Shown: positions 15,809-23,192, counted from the first letter of the stretch. The stretch: DNA of 64,000 nucleotides from Streptococcus sp. S784/96/1 (GCF_902729355.1 NZ_CACVCC010000003.1:62001-126000); one strand, 5' to 3'. The notes: generated by a model not told the origin, from the letters alone. Numbers and translations are program-made.

Positions 15809-17224
15809 ATGAAATTTTTTGATGAAAATTACTCACAAGAAATACCTACTCGTATCAAATGTTTAAGAAAAAAGTATAATTTAAAGCAAAGTGACCTAGG
15901 TAATGCAGGTCAAGTTAGCCAAGTTGAAAAGGGAAAGCGACAAGTTACCGCTTCAATATTGCTTTATTTGAATACTCAAACCGACTCGGACTATAAAGAA
16001 ATTATTTTTGGAGATATTGCCAAGTTTGTTGAAAATATGTTTTACCACTGCTTCAGCTCTATTTTATTTAGAGATTTGGAAACTGTAGATAAAAGAATGT
16101 ATTCTTTTTCGGACGATGATTTAATTTCAATACAATCCAGCTGTCTTAGACTTTCCAAGACATTCGCAAATTTCAATATTCAAAGAAAAAATTTTTTGGC
16201 TTCTGATGAAACTGAAATGGATACTTTTCACAAGAAAGATGACATTGACATTACTGTTGGTGAAAAAAGTTATAACCTCGCTAGAAGTTTTAGAACCAGT
16301 ACTATCAATGAATTAACTGTCATTGATTTTGAAGAAATGTTTGATATTCTTTGGTTGATGTTAGGGGATAATTTAATTAAATCATTTGAAGTTAATGTCT
16401 GTGGCATCCTATTTGAATTAGACGGAAATGGCATACCCTCAACATTTAGGCAAGAAAACATTGACCCACTTATCAATAAATGGTGGTATGATAATGTTTC
16501 GACAGAAATTATCCCTAACCTAATAAAAAAACTCAAAGAAAATCCACTATTTAATATCGGATTCCTGGTTGATGATATTCTAGAACGAATGTATAAAGAA
16601 AATATCCCAAAATCTTACCTTACGTCCGTTCCGTTAGTTATTTCCAAAAAAGCAAACACAAAATTTGCATACAGTATGACAGGCGGTCAACAAATAGATA
16701 AGGCAAAATTTGAACAGATATATAATGACTATATCCAACTGTTACGTCAAGGTAAAGATGTTGCAGAGTTAACCCAAAAGTACTCCAAAGAAGAGCTAGA
16801 AAGGAATGGCTTTAGTGTTCATAAATCTGAAGATATAAAACTAACAGAGGAAAGAACTTTTGATGAAATAATCAGTTGGGTCTCTAATCCTTATGCAACA
16901 AGACCAATTCAGGAAAGACCTGCTATTCAAATAGAGCCAACAAGATTTTCACTAGAGGATAAGAAAAGAATAGAAGAAACTGCATCTCAGGGAATAAATG
17001 ACATCGAACTTATTGATTTAGTTGACCTCTATGACATTAATTTAGACAATACAAGTGTCTCTCGCCATATCGAGGGATTATTGACTAATAACACCCAAGT
17101 AACATACTATTTCCAAGAACAATTAAATAAGGAGTTGCTGTCAATGGCTCATACTTTAGATAAAGTACAACAGGCCTTTATTAAATTATTAAGTGAAGAG
17201 GAGATACGAAAATTTGCTCTTTAA
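15809..17224 (+). CDS. XRE-type HTH protein with long unknown C-terminal domain
   Basis: A 471-residue protein. Residues about 10-60 form an HTH of the XRE type (TRIKCLRKKYNLKQSDLG, then QVSQVEKGKRQVTA). The remaining 400 residues are helical and match no domain I know. The ATG at 15809, after AGAGGG, is preferred to 15788. It stands between the cad cargo and the transfer genes with its own terminator, so it may be a master regulator of IME 2 or a cargo function. The length is well above that of normal Cro/CI repressors, so a second activity is possible. Confidence 0.6.
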   Translation: MKFFDENYSQEIPTRIKCLRKKYNLKQSDLGNAGQVSQVEKGKRQVTASILLYLNTQTDSDYKEIIFGDIAKFVENMFYHCFSSILFRDLETVDKRMYSFSDDDLISIQSSCLRLSKTFANFNIQRKNFLASDETEMDTFHKKDDIDITVGEKSYNLARSFRTSTINELTVIDFEEMFDILWLMLGDNLIKSFEVNVCGILFELDGNGIPSTFRQENIDPLINKWWYDNVSTEIIPNLIKKLKENPLFNIGFLVDDILERMYKENIPKSYLTSVPLVISKKANTKFAYSMTGGQQIDKAKFEQIYNDYIQLLRQGKDVAELTQKYSKEELERNGFSVHKSEDIKLTEERTFDEIISWVSNPYATRPIQERPAIQIEPTRFSLEDKKRIEETASQGINDIELIDLVDLYDINLDNTSVSRHIEGLLTNNTQVTYYFQEQLNKELLSMAHTLDKVQQAFIKLLSEEEIRKFAL

Positions 17225-17225
17225 A

Positions 17226-17254
17226 AACTAGGTAAATCGCCTAGTTTTTTTTTG
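17226..17254 (+). terminator. Terminator after the XRE gene
   Basis: AACTAGG / CCTAGTT with a seven-base loop, followed by nine T. Confidence 0.85.
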
Positions 17255-17554
17255 CGCTTCGTTTTACAAATTAGTCTATTAATGTAAAAAAAGAAGTAAA
17301 AAATAGAAGAACATTATGCCTTATACTGAATATATCAAGAAATGCTCTTGATAAATAAATTATAATTACAGTCCTAACTGATGCGCATCAAACGGACGGA
17401 TTGAAACTAATATGACGATATGATGATAAAGGTCATATCTTACATAAAATTGTTTCGCCGTCTATTTGGTGTGCCATTTTGCACCTATCGGCATTCAATT
17501 TTTGCTCATATTCGCTTCTTTCCGCTCCTAAAACGGGCTGGCATGAGGTGTAAT
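17255..17554. other. 300-bp spacer before the sigma-like gene
   Basis: The stretch holds no supported gene. It contains the palindrome TGATGCGCATCA near 17370 inside a GTCC...GGAC repeat, a possible regulator site. An in-frame extension of the next gene upstream to 17420 lacks a convincing ribosome binding site and codon bias. Confidence 0.3.
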
Positions 17555-17983
17555 ATGATGACACATTATCCGACAAATATCGAACTCGTTTCTAGCTTAG
17601 AAACAGAAGAACAAACTTTTTGGCTAAAACTCTTAGATGACATGGATAGAGAAGAAGCAAACTATCAACGTAAAATTAGATACCATCAAGTATCCAGTTT
17701 AGACTTCATTGTATCCAATGATGGACGTGAAACGACACTTCAAGAACTTATTCAAAGTAATTCTTGTTCTGGTGAAGACAATGTAATCAAGCAAGTAGAA
17801 GAACAACTTTATCTTGAAGCATTAACTGAATTAGATGAAGAACACCGTATCGTTTTTAAAGCTATATTTGAAAATGGTCTAAATGCTACAAAAGCTAGTC
17901 AACTAATTGGTCGGTCTGATAAGACTGCTAAAAAGTACTACAAGGAATCCTGTAAGCAGGTTCTTAAAAAAATGCAATCATAA
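17555..17983 (+). CDS. Sigma-70 region-4-like protein of IME 2
   Basis: A 142-residue protein (from the ATG at 17555, behind GAGGTG). The C-terminal half, LDEEHRIVFKAIFENGLNA and the next 25 residues, is a region-4-type helix-turn-helix as in sigma factors and in Orf7 of Tn916, a protein of nearly equal size that drives transfer-gene transcription in that element. No region 2 is seen, so by itself it could contact -35 DNA but not open a promoter in the classic way. A strong terminator follows, and just beyond it lies the first of two identical promoter-like motifs (18033, 20327), its likely targets. Confidence 0.7.
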   Translation: MMTHYPTNIELVSSLETEEQTFWLKLLDDMDREEANYQRKIRYHQVSSLDFIVSNDGRETTLQELIQSNSCSGEDNVIKQVEEQLYLEALTELDEEHRIVFKAIFENGLNATKASQLIGRSDKTAKKYYKESCKQVLKKMQS

Positions 17984-17990
17984 TAGATTA

Positions 17991-18024
17991 ACTAGTAGTC
18001 AACAAAAAGACTACTAGTTTTTTT
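17991..18024 (+). terminator. Terminator after the sigma-like gene
   Basis: ACTAGTAGTC / GACTACTAGT, a perfect 10-bp stem, followed by seven T. Confidence 0.9.
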
Positions 18025-18032
18025 CAAAAAAA

Positions 18033-18067
18033 TTCCGAAAACCATATTCTGAATCTCCTATATATAG
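18033..18067 (+). promoter_or_regulatory. Repeated promoter-like motif, copy 1
   Basis: TTCCGAAAAC, 11 bases, then TCTCCTATATATAG. The same two blocks with the same 11-base spacing recur at 20327-20361 ahead of the relaxase operon. Only the two transfer operons carry it. Confidence 0.55.
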
Positions 18068-18073
18068 GAGGTG

Positions 18074-18100
18074 ATGGATATGAACTAGATAAAATATCCA
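18074..18100 (+). promoter_or_regulatory. Micro-ORF and hairpin in the DUF961-tcpA leader
   Basis: AGGAGGTG directly precedes a four-codon frame, ATG GAT ATG AAC and TAG (18074-18088). It overlaps the stem TGGATAT / ATATCCA (18075-18100). This could tune translation or act as a decoy ribosome site. Confidence 0.35.
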
Positions 18101-18162
18101 GCTCATGATTCAAACCGAGCATTCTCATTCACATTTTTTCTACTACATAGGAGGAACTGCCG

Positions 18163-18483
18163 ATGGCATTCAAAATGAAAACTACAAAAGGTGGTTATAC
18201 CACTTCATTGGCTGACAAAATCATCAGTCAAAAACAACCGATTTTCTCACTTAGTTCCGAGCTTGAACCACAACAACAATTTGAGGATGGCAAGCCGACA
18301 GGAGAAATCGTAGCCTACAAAGCTTGGTTTGTGCAGGAAGGACAAGACCCCTTTCAAGTAAAGTTTGTGGATAGAATTGAGCTACCAGCTTTTCAATCCA
18401 TGATTCAATTTGACACTCTGCAAGCCTGCGAAGTGAAATATAATATATATTTCAAAGCTAACGGTATCAAGGAGGTACGATAA
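18163..18483 (+). CDS. DUF961-like mobilization-region protein
   Basis: A 106-residue soluble protein placed directly ahead of the coupling ATPase, as with the DUF961 proteins (Orf22/Orf23 of Tn916, YdcP of ICEBs1). The strands KAWFVQEGQDPFQVKFVDRI and the pattern QFDTLQACEVKYNIYFKANG fit that small beta fold. AGGAGG precedes the ATG. Its stop overlaps the tcpA start (TAATG). Its exact role in transfer is not known. Confidence 0.65.
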   Translation: MAFKMKTTKGGYTTSLADKIISQKQPIFSLSSELEPQQQFEDGKPTGEIVAYKAWFVQEGQDPFQVKFVDRIELPAFQSMIQFDTLQACEVKYNIYFKANGIKEVR

Positions 18484-19583
18484 TGAATTCAAAAAATCTT
18501 AATGTGATTAACCAATCCTTTCTGCAATCTTATCTGCTCCAGAGCCTAAACATGGCTCTGGGGGCTTTAATGCAGGGAGAAACCAGCTATACTAATTCCT
18601 TTAACATAATTATCCAAGAAGACGGCTTTGTCTTTGTCCCTCGCCTTCCGTGTGCCTACATCCTTGATGATGACTTGTACAAGAAAATCTTTCTGATTGC
18701 TAACGCTTCCCTATACCCTCAATATACCTTATTGAAGCAAAATGCGACCTATTTTATCCCCCTTAAAACAGATGATTTACACGTACAACGTGGTCTCTTT
18801 TTCCCATGGAAGGAGGGGATTTCAGAACGTCTTGTAATTCCTGAATTAGATAAGTTTTCAGCTAACTTACCGCAGGGAAAAATCCCAATCATGAAAAACT
18901 TTGAACTCAATTTAGATAAGGTAAATCACTGGGCTATTGCTGGAAATTCGGGTTCAGGAAAATCGTACGCTATCACTTACTTCTTGAGTGTCCTGAAGCA
19001 TATGTCTGACTTGATAATTATTGACCCTAAATTCGACACCCCAAGCCGATGGGCTAGAGAAAATCACATTGCGGTTATACACCCTGCCGAAAATCGTTCA
19101 AAATCTGATTTTGTTTCACAGGTTAATGAACAATTAAGTCAGTGTGCAACTCTCATTCAGAAAAGGCAAGCTATCTTGTATGATAATCCTAACCATCAAT
19201 TTACCCATCTAACCATTGTCATTGATGAAGTACTTGCTCTATCAGAGGGAGTCAATAAAAATATCAAAGAAGCCTTTTTCTCCTTGCTCTCGCAAATTGC
19301 CTTATTAGGGAGAGCAACTAAAATTCATCTCTTCTTAGTTAGCCAACGTTTTGACCACAATACCATTCCCATTTCAGTAAGGGAACAGCTAAACGTATTA
19401 TTACAAATCGGAAATATCAATCAGAAAACCACCCAATTTTTATTTCCTGACTTAGACCCTGAAGGGATTGTTATTCCAACTGGACATGGTACAGGTCTCA
19501 TTCAAGTTATTGATAATGAACACCCCTATCAGGTTCTTCCTCTGCTCTGCCCAACTTACTACACTAAACGAGGTATCCTATGA
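18483..19583 (+). CDS. TcpA-type coupling ATPase (FtsK/HerA family), IME 2
   Basis: A 366-residue motor protein that would deliver the relaxase-DNA complex to a conjugation channel. Walker A is GNSGSGKS at about residue 156 and Walker B is LTIVIDEVLAL at about residue 246, followed by HLFLVSQRFD. It lacks the N-terminal membrane helices of the IME 1 protein. These may be supplied by the next gene, which has two helices and overlaps it by four bases. The two TcpA proteins in the window are only distantly alike. Confidence 0.85.
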   Translation: MNSKNLNVINQSFLQSYLLQSLNMALGALMQGETSYTNSFNIIIQEDGFVFVPRLPCAYILDDDLYKKIFLIANASLYPQYTLLKQNATYFIPLKTDDLHVQRGLFFPWKEGISERLVIPELDKFSANLPQGKIPIMKNFELNLDKVNHWAIAGNSGSGKSYAITYFLSVLKHMSDLIIIDPKFDTPSRWARENHIAVIHPAENRSKSDFVSQVNEQLSQCATLIQKRQAILYDNPNHQFTHLTIVIDEVLALSEGVNKNIKEAFFSLLSQIALLGRATKIHLFLVSQRFDHNTIPISVREQLNVLLQIGNINQKTTQFLFPDLDPEGIVIPTGHGTGLIQVIDNEHPYQVLPLLCPTYYTKRGIL

Positions 19584-20185
19584 CAACTAAAAACTATTTC
19601 ATGAGAAGTTTCAATTTCATTCTGAATCTGCTTCTCATCGCTCCTATCTTGTATTTGTTCGGTTGGCTTTTCAATAGTCTATCTATTCAATTGAATACCA
19701 ATACTCTGTTCAAGTTGGAGACTGTCACAACTATTACTGATAAAATCAGTTCTATTAGTTACGGACTAGCTCTTATTTGCTTGTCCTTATCCTTGGTATT
19801 GATTGGAATAGAAATTGTCAAACGGTGGAAAACAGACAGACTTGTGAACTATGTGAAATCTGTTTATCATACTTTTTCTCTTAGAAATTTCTTATTTCAA
19901 CGTGAAAAAGTACAGAAAGTAACAAGTCCTGAACATCAGACTATACCAACATCAACCCCTGTAAACAACGGATTTAATCGAGCTGTCCGTAAATGTATGG
20001 TTGATATTCAGACTGATTCTGTCACTATCTTCATCAAAGTTCCAAGAGACCAACAGGGACAAAAAATTCTAAAGGATATGGAAGCACTATTAAAAGAGGA
20101 AATTGCTAGTCAGCATACTGATTACTATTTCTCATCTCCTATTCGAGTCCGCAATCAATTATGGTTCATTGGTAAAAAACGTTAA
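19580..20185 (+). CDS. Two-helix membrane protein partner of TcpA
   Basis: A 201-residue protein with two hydrophobic segments at about residues 12-30 (FILNLLLIAPILYLFGWLF) and 56-77 (ISYGLALICLSLSLVLIGIE), then a basic linker and a soluble C-terminal domain. The start overlaps the tcpA stop as ATGA. Because the adjacent TcpA lacks membrane helices, this may anchor it: a split version of the one-piece coupling protein of IME 1. I know no named family. A strong terminator ends the operon. Confidence 0.6.
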   Translation: MTTKNYFMRSFNFILNLLLIAPILYLFGWLFNSLSIQLNTNTLFKLETVTTITDKISSISYGLALICLSLSLVLIGIEIVKRWKTDRLVNYVKSVYHTFSLRNFLFQREKVQKVTSPEHQTIPTSTPVNNGFNRAVRKCMVDIQTDSVTIFIKVPRDQQGQKILKDMEALLKEEIASQHTDYYFSSPIRVRNQLWFIGKKR

Positions 20186-20190
20186 TCTTT

Positions 20191-20238
20191 GGGGGGCTGT
20201 GGCTTGCATTAGCAAGAGCCAAACAGCCCCCTTTTTTT
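20191..20238 (+). terminator. Terminator of the tcpA operon
   Basis: GGGGGCTGT / ACAGCCCCC arms with an inner GGCT/AGCC stem, followed by seven T. Confidence 0.9.
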
Positions 20239-20259
20239 ATTATGTTCTATTTCAACCAT

Positions 20260-20293
20260 GAGCTATTGGGGTTACTACGACCCCCAGTAGCTC
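20260..20293 (+). promoter_or_regulatory. oriT-like inverted repeat of IME 2
   Basis: GAGCTATTGGGG and CCCCCAGTAGCTC face each other across TTACTACGA. The arms pair with one or two mismatches. It lies between the tcpA operon terminator and the relaxase gene, as a nick site for a rolling-circle type relaxase should. Confidence 0.55.
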
Positions 20294-20326
20294 AATAATC
20301 AATAATCACAAATTTTGTCCAAAAAA

Positions 20327-20361
20327 TTCCGAAAACTGCACTCACATTCTCCTATAGATAG
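20327..20361 (+). promoter_or_regulatory. Repeated promoter-like motif, copy 2
   Basis: TTCCGAAAAC, 11 bases, TCTCCTATAGATAG. It differs from copy 1 (18033) at one base in the 24 conserved positions and sits upstream of the relaxase-excisionase genes. Confidence 0.55.
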
Positions 20362-20390
20362 AACGATAATAACAAGTGAGGTAAAGATAT

Positions 20391-20996
20391 ATGGCAAAAG
20401 AACAACGTTCAACCAAATGGACATTTCTCTTTTACAAGGAGAGTGTTCCAGAAGACTACTTGAATATCTTAGAGGAACTTCATATCCCCTTTATTCTTAG
20501 TCCTTGGCACGATAAAGACGTCAATAGACAAACAGGAGAGTTCAAAAAATCACACAAACACGGTGCATTCTTCTTTGATTCATTAAAAAGTTATTCCCAA
20601 GTATCAAATATCATCAGCGATAAGCTGAACGGTCCAGCACATGTCGAGGTTGTTATGTCTCCAACAGGTTTATTTGACTATTTTACACATGCTGAGAATC
20701 CAGAGAAGACCCCCTATAATATCGAAGATATTGAAGTTGGTTGTGGCTTTGATTTGGATAAATTCTTAATGGAAGTGAAAACCTCAGATTTTATTCATGA
20801 AGTGGTTGATATTATCGAAGAAAACGACTTTACCGAATTTGAAGAGTTAGTTTGGTATGCACGAGCAAACAATACAAATTTGTTAGGACTCATTATTGAA
20901 CGCACCTATTTCTTCGCCAAATATCTAGATTCTCGACGGCATAATCCAAATCGGTTCCAAGCTACCAATACAGAGGAGAAAGACAACGATGAATAA
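20391..20996 (+). CDS. Rep_2-family replication/relaxase protein
   Basis: A 201-residue protein of the pMV158-RepB (Rep_2) type. The HUH-like metal motif is SHKHGAFFF at about residue 56. The following FDYFTHAENPEKTPYNIEDI is the conserved central block of these proteins. Plasmid members nick a double-strand origin for rolling-circle replication; IME-borne members paired with a TcpA act in mobilization. It overlaps the excisionase-like gene by eight bases. The catalytic tyrosine is expected in the C-terminal half (candidates near residues 156 and 169). Confidence 0.82.
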   Translation: MAKEQRSTKWTFLFYKESVPEDYLNILEELHIPFILSPWHDKDVNRQTGEFKKSHKHGAFFFDSLKSYSQVSNIISDKLNGPAHVEVVMSPTGLFDYFTHAENPEKTPYNIEDIEVGCGFDLDKFLMEVKTSDFIHEVVDIIEENDFTEFEELVWYARANNTNLLGLIIERTYFFAKYLDSRRHNPNRFQATNTEEKDNDE

Positions 20997-21237
20997 CGAA
21001 AAGTTAGAACAAATCGAACAATTATTGCAAACACTTATCAAGCTCATTCAAATCAAAGAGCAGAACAGACCGCTAGAGATAATTCAACAACGAGAATTAC
21101 TGAAGCAGTTGAATATCTCTCCGAATACACTAAAAACTTGGGAACAAAAAGGATTAAAAAGATTAGAACCTCCAATTGAAGGAACACGAACTGTCTTCTA
21201 TTTACTAGATGATGTTATTAACTTCTTACAATCCTAA
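20989..21237 (+). CDS. Excisionase-like HTH protein of IME 2
   Basis: An 82-residue protein. An N-terminal helical segment (LEQIEQLLQTLIKLIQI) is followed by a MerR/Xis-like helix-turn-helix, LKQLNISPNTLKTWEQKGLK, and a wing (GTRTVFYLLDDVINFL). The position before the integrase and the small basic fold fit a recombination directionality factor. It is translationally coupled to the relaxase gene, so excision and nicking would be expressed together. It is unlike the candidate Xis of IME 1. Confidence 0.75.
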   Translation: MNNEKLEQIEQLLQTLIKLIQIKEQNRPLEIIQQRELLKQLNISPNTLKTWEQKGLKRLEPPIEGTRTVFYLLDDVINFLQS

Positions 21238-21251
21238 TATTGAAAATTTGT

Positions 21252-21296
21252 GCTAAAATAGTTCTATCTAAAAGAAAGAGTGGTAACTATTTTAGC
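21252..21296 (+). promoter_or_regulatory. Long inverted repeat between xis and int
   Basis: GCTAAAATAGTT and AACTATTTTAGC, perfect 12-bp arms with a 21-base loop, but no T run. It may be an operator or attenuate integrase expression. Confidence 0.45.
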
Positions 21297-21326
21297 CTAC
21301 TTCAATATCCCTGAAGAAAGGCAAAC

Positions 21327-22592
21327 ATGGAAACTGAAACAATTATCCATAATGGCAAAAAGGTCATTAAAAAAATCAAAAAAGATAAATCCATTTCATA
21401 CACGCTAAAAGGAGCATTTCTTGGTAAAGATGTTAAAACTGGCAAACAGGTCACAACAACTATTACTGCAAAAACACTTAAGCAACTTGATAGAGAAGTT
21501 ATTCAAGCTCGCTTAGAATTTGAAAGAAATGGATTTACTCGAAAAGAGAATGTATCTATTAATACGCTGGAAGATTTAGCCGAAGCTTGGTTTCAATCTT
21601 ATCAAACTTGGGTTAGCTCGCATAACACATTAAATAGAGTGAGGGGTTACCTAGATAATTATATTATCCCAAAGTTTGGAGAGTATAAACCAGATAAAAT
21701 AGAATCTGCCGATATTCAACTATGGTTAAATGACCTAGCAAAAAAATCAAAAAAATCAGTTGAATCTGGTGTGAAGCGTGCAAATAAAGGATGTGCAAAA
21801 GATTTCGGTGCTGTCATCCATAAGTTGAAAGATATTTTTGACTATGGCATTACTAACTATGGTCTGACCTCTAATCCTGTCAACACTATCAAGATTCCAC
21901 CCAAGCCCAAGTCTAGCAAGCAACGTATCATGGTTTTACATGATGATAGTCTCGCTAGATGGCTTAATTATCTTGAAAGTTTAGATAACAGTAGAGCCAA
22001 TCGACGGTTTAAGTTGATTTGTAACACACTCTTAGCTTCAGCCTTGCGTATAAATGAGTTACTGGCATTAACAATTGATGATTTGAACTTCGAAGAATCC
22101 TCTATTAGTGTCAACAAAACATTACTTTGGAAAACCGCTAACAAAAAGACTGGAACAAAAGGGACAGTCGTCTGTAAAGCAACTCCAAAAACCGATGCAG
22201 GCAATCGCTCTATTCCAGTTCCTTTATCTATACTGGAAGAACTTCGAGATTTTCACAATGAAATGAACGAATATCTTAAATTACACAATAGACCTGAAAC
22301 AAAATTGATTTTCCCAACAATATACGGAAACTATATGTGTGATAGAAACGAGCGAACAACTCTCAAGAATAGATTAGCAGGTCTAGGATTACCAGATTAT
22401 GGTTTCCATTTATTCCGACACACTCATGCTTCAATGTTGCTCAATGCTGGCACAAACTGGAAAGAACTCCAAGTCAGAATGGGACATAAATCAATTTCAA
22501 CCACAATGGATACTTACGCTGAATTAGCACCACAACGAAAGTTAGAAGCTGTGGGTATTTATCTTGATAAAATTGCTGAACTAACGCAATAA
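21327..22592 (+). CDS. Tyrosine recombinase, integrase of IME 2
   Basis: A 421-residue phage-type integrase. Residues about 1-60 form the arm-binding domain, 65-180 a SAM-like core-binding domain, and the C-terminus the catalytic domain. Catalytic residues seen are Arg in ASALRINELLAL, HLFRH (H-x-x-R), GHKS and Tyr in TMDTYAEL. It ends 95 bp before att3, with two arm repeats between. It is clearly different from the IME 1 integrase but has converged on the same rpmG target. Confidence 0.93.
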   Translation: METETIIHNGKKVIKKIKKDKSISYTLKGAFLGKDVKTGKQVTTTITAKTLKQLDREVIQARLEFERNGFTRKENVSINTLEDLAEAWFQSYQTWVSSHNTLNRVRGYLDNYIIPKFGEYKPDKIESADIQLWLNDLAKKSKKSVESGVKRANKGCAKDFGAVIHKLKDIFDYGITNYGLTSNPVNTIKIPPKPKSSKQRIMVLHDDSLARWLNYLESLDNSRANRRFKLICNTLLASALRINELLALTIDDLNFEESSISVNKTLLWKTANKKTGTKGTVVCKATPKTDAGNRSIPVPLSILEELRDFHNEMNEYLKLHNRPETKLIFPTIYGNYMCDRNERTTLKNRLAGLGLPDYGFHLFRHTHASMLLNAGTNWKELQVRMGHKSISTTMDTYAELAPQRKLEAVGIYLDKIAELTQ

Positions 22593-22594
22593 CT

Positions 22595-22618
22595 ACTCTA
22601 CCATTCACTCTACCTTTT
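22595..22618 (+). repeat. IME 2 arm-type integrase repeat, right
   Basis: ACTCTACC occurs twice, starting three bases after the integrase stop, matching the left-end copy at 14603-14626. Confidence 0.65.
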
Positions 22619-22686
22619 ACTAAGGAACATTAAAAAAACGTTGATATATAAACGTTTCTAACAGCTAAAATAGAAAATATTTAACC

Positions 22687-22704
22687 TTTACGGAGGTTAA
22701 ATAA
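22687..22704 (+). repeat. att3: right end of IME 2
   Basis: TTTACGGAGGTTAAATAA, 17 of 18 identical to the rpmG 3' end. The 120 bp to its right resemble the 120 bp right of att2. Confidence 0.8.
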
Positions 22705-22800
22705 GGTTTCATTACATTTCAGTGCAAGCTGAAAAAGCTTGATTTTATGCGATTTTTGAGATGTTGAATTTCACTACAAATCATTTAAAATCAGTTTTAT

Positions 22801-22825
22801 GGCAACCTTTATAGCAACCTTTTTT
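22801..22825 (+). repeat. Orphan arm-type repeat, likely scar of a third element
   Basis: Two copies of GCAACCTTT (22802 and 22814) at the same distance from att3 as the CTCTACC repeats from att2. There is no matching integrase or second end in the window. Confidence 0.45.
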
Positions 22826-22859
22826 GAAATTAAAAAAAGAAAGTCATCAATCGAAGAAT

Positions 22860-22891
22860 AAAAACTCTTAGAATTTTTCTAGGAGTTTTTA
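22860..22891. terminator. Bidirectional terminator right of the island
   Basis: AAAAACTC-TTAGAA / TTCTAG-GAGTTTTT with a three-base loop and one mispaired position. It may be the original rpmG terminator. Confidence 0.7.
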
Positions 22892-22898
22892 CTTTCTC

Positions 22899-23047
22899 TT
22901 GGAACTTTTTCTTGATAAGTGCTATAATAAAGAAAAAGGGAGTTGGTCTGCAAACCAACTCCAATGTAGAACCGTTAAAAAGACGGTGGCTCGTATAACA
23001 GATTTAATCCGTCCTACTCGCTCAAAAGTGGGGACGGATTATTTTTT
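22899..23047 (+). ncRNA. Probable antitoxin RNA of a type I toxin-antitoxin pair
   Basis: A promoter (TTGGAA at 22899, TATAAT at 22923, 18-bp spacing) starts a plus-strand RNA near 22935. It holds the stem GAGTTGGT / ACCAACTC and ends at the terminator AATCCGTCC / GGACGGATT (23006-23040) with a T run, which overlaps the 3' end of the convergent toxin gene. This arrangement matches convergent type I antitoxin RNAs. Confidence 0.55.
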
Positions 23048-23143
23048 GTCCTTATCTTTGAAGATTTTATAGCACAAGCTAATCAAAGTAATGGTAAAGC
23101 TACCAAAACCTAAGATAGTCTGCACGACTTCAAAAGCGGTCAA
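23039..23143 (-). CDS. Small hydrophobic toxin of a type I system (holin-like family)
   Basis: A 34-residue peptide: a short N-terminus, one membrane helix (VVQTILGFGSFTITLISLCY) and a Lys-rich tail ending DKDKK. This layout is that of TxpA/holin-like type I toxins, which damage the membrane when not silenced. Translation starts at TTG with GGAGGG nine bases ahead; no ATG is available in frame. The gene starts inside a 20-codon upstream ORF in another frame. A terminator shared with the convergent RNA overlaps its end. It lies just outside the IME island. Confidence 0.6.
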   Translation of the reverse strand: MTAFEVVQTILGFGSFTITLISLCYKIFKDKDKK

Positions 23144-23192
23144 TCAATGCTCCCTCCTTTCCGTCAGATTTTGATGAGTTGCCCATAGGCAT
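23130..23192 (-). CDS. 20-aa leader ORF overlapping the toxin start
   Basis: The frame MPMGNSSKSDGKEGALIDRF has AGAGGTG right ahead of its ATG and ends 14 bases inside the toxin gene. Leader ORFs of this kind couple or gate toxin translation in type I systems. The mRNA promoter is probably the TGATATAAT element read on the minus strand at 23252-23244. Confidence 0.45.
   Translation of the reverse strand: MPMGNSSKSDGKEGALIDRF

Larger units (their letters stand above)
14491..22704. mobile_element. IME 2: Rep_2-type integrative mobilizable element with cadmium resistance
   Basis: About 8.2 kb between att2 and att3, all genes on the plus strand: cadD-cadX, an XRE protein, a sigma-like protein, DUF961-like, TcpA, a membrane protein, a Rep_2-type relaxase, an excisionase-like protein and an integrase. 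Arm repeats based on CTCTACC lie inside both ends (14603 and 22595). The gene set differs from IME 1, so these are unrelated elements sharing a target, not a duplication. Confidence 0.8.

Noticed and set aside
17420..17554. N-terminal extension of the sigma-like protein (187-aa form)
   Set aside because: The extension has no ribosome site, an odd Arg/Phe-rich composition, and a better start with GAGGTG exists at 17555.
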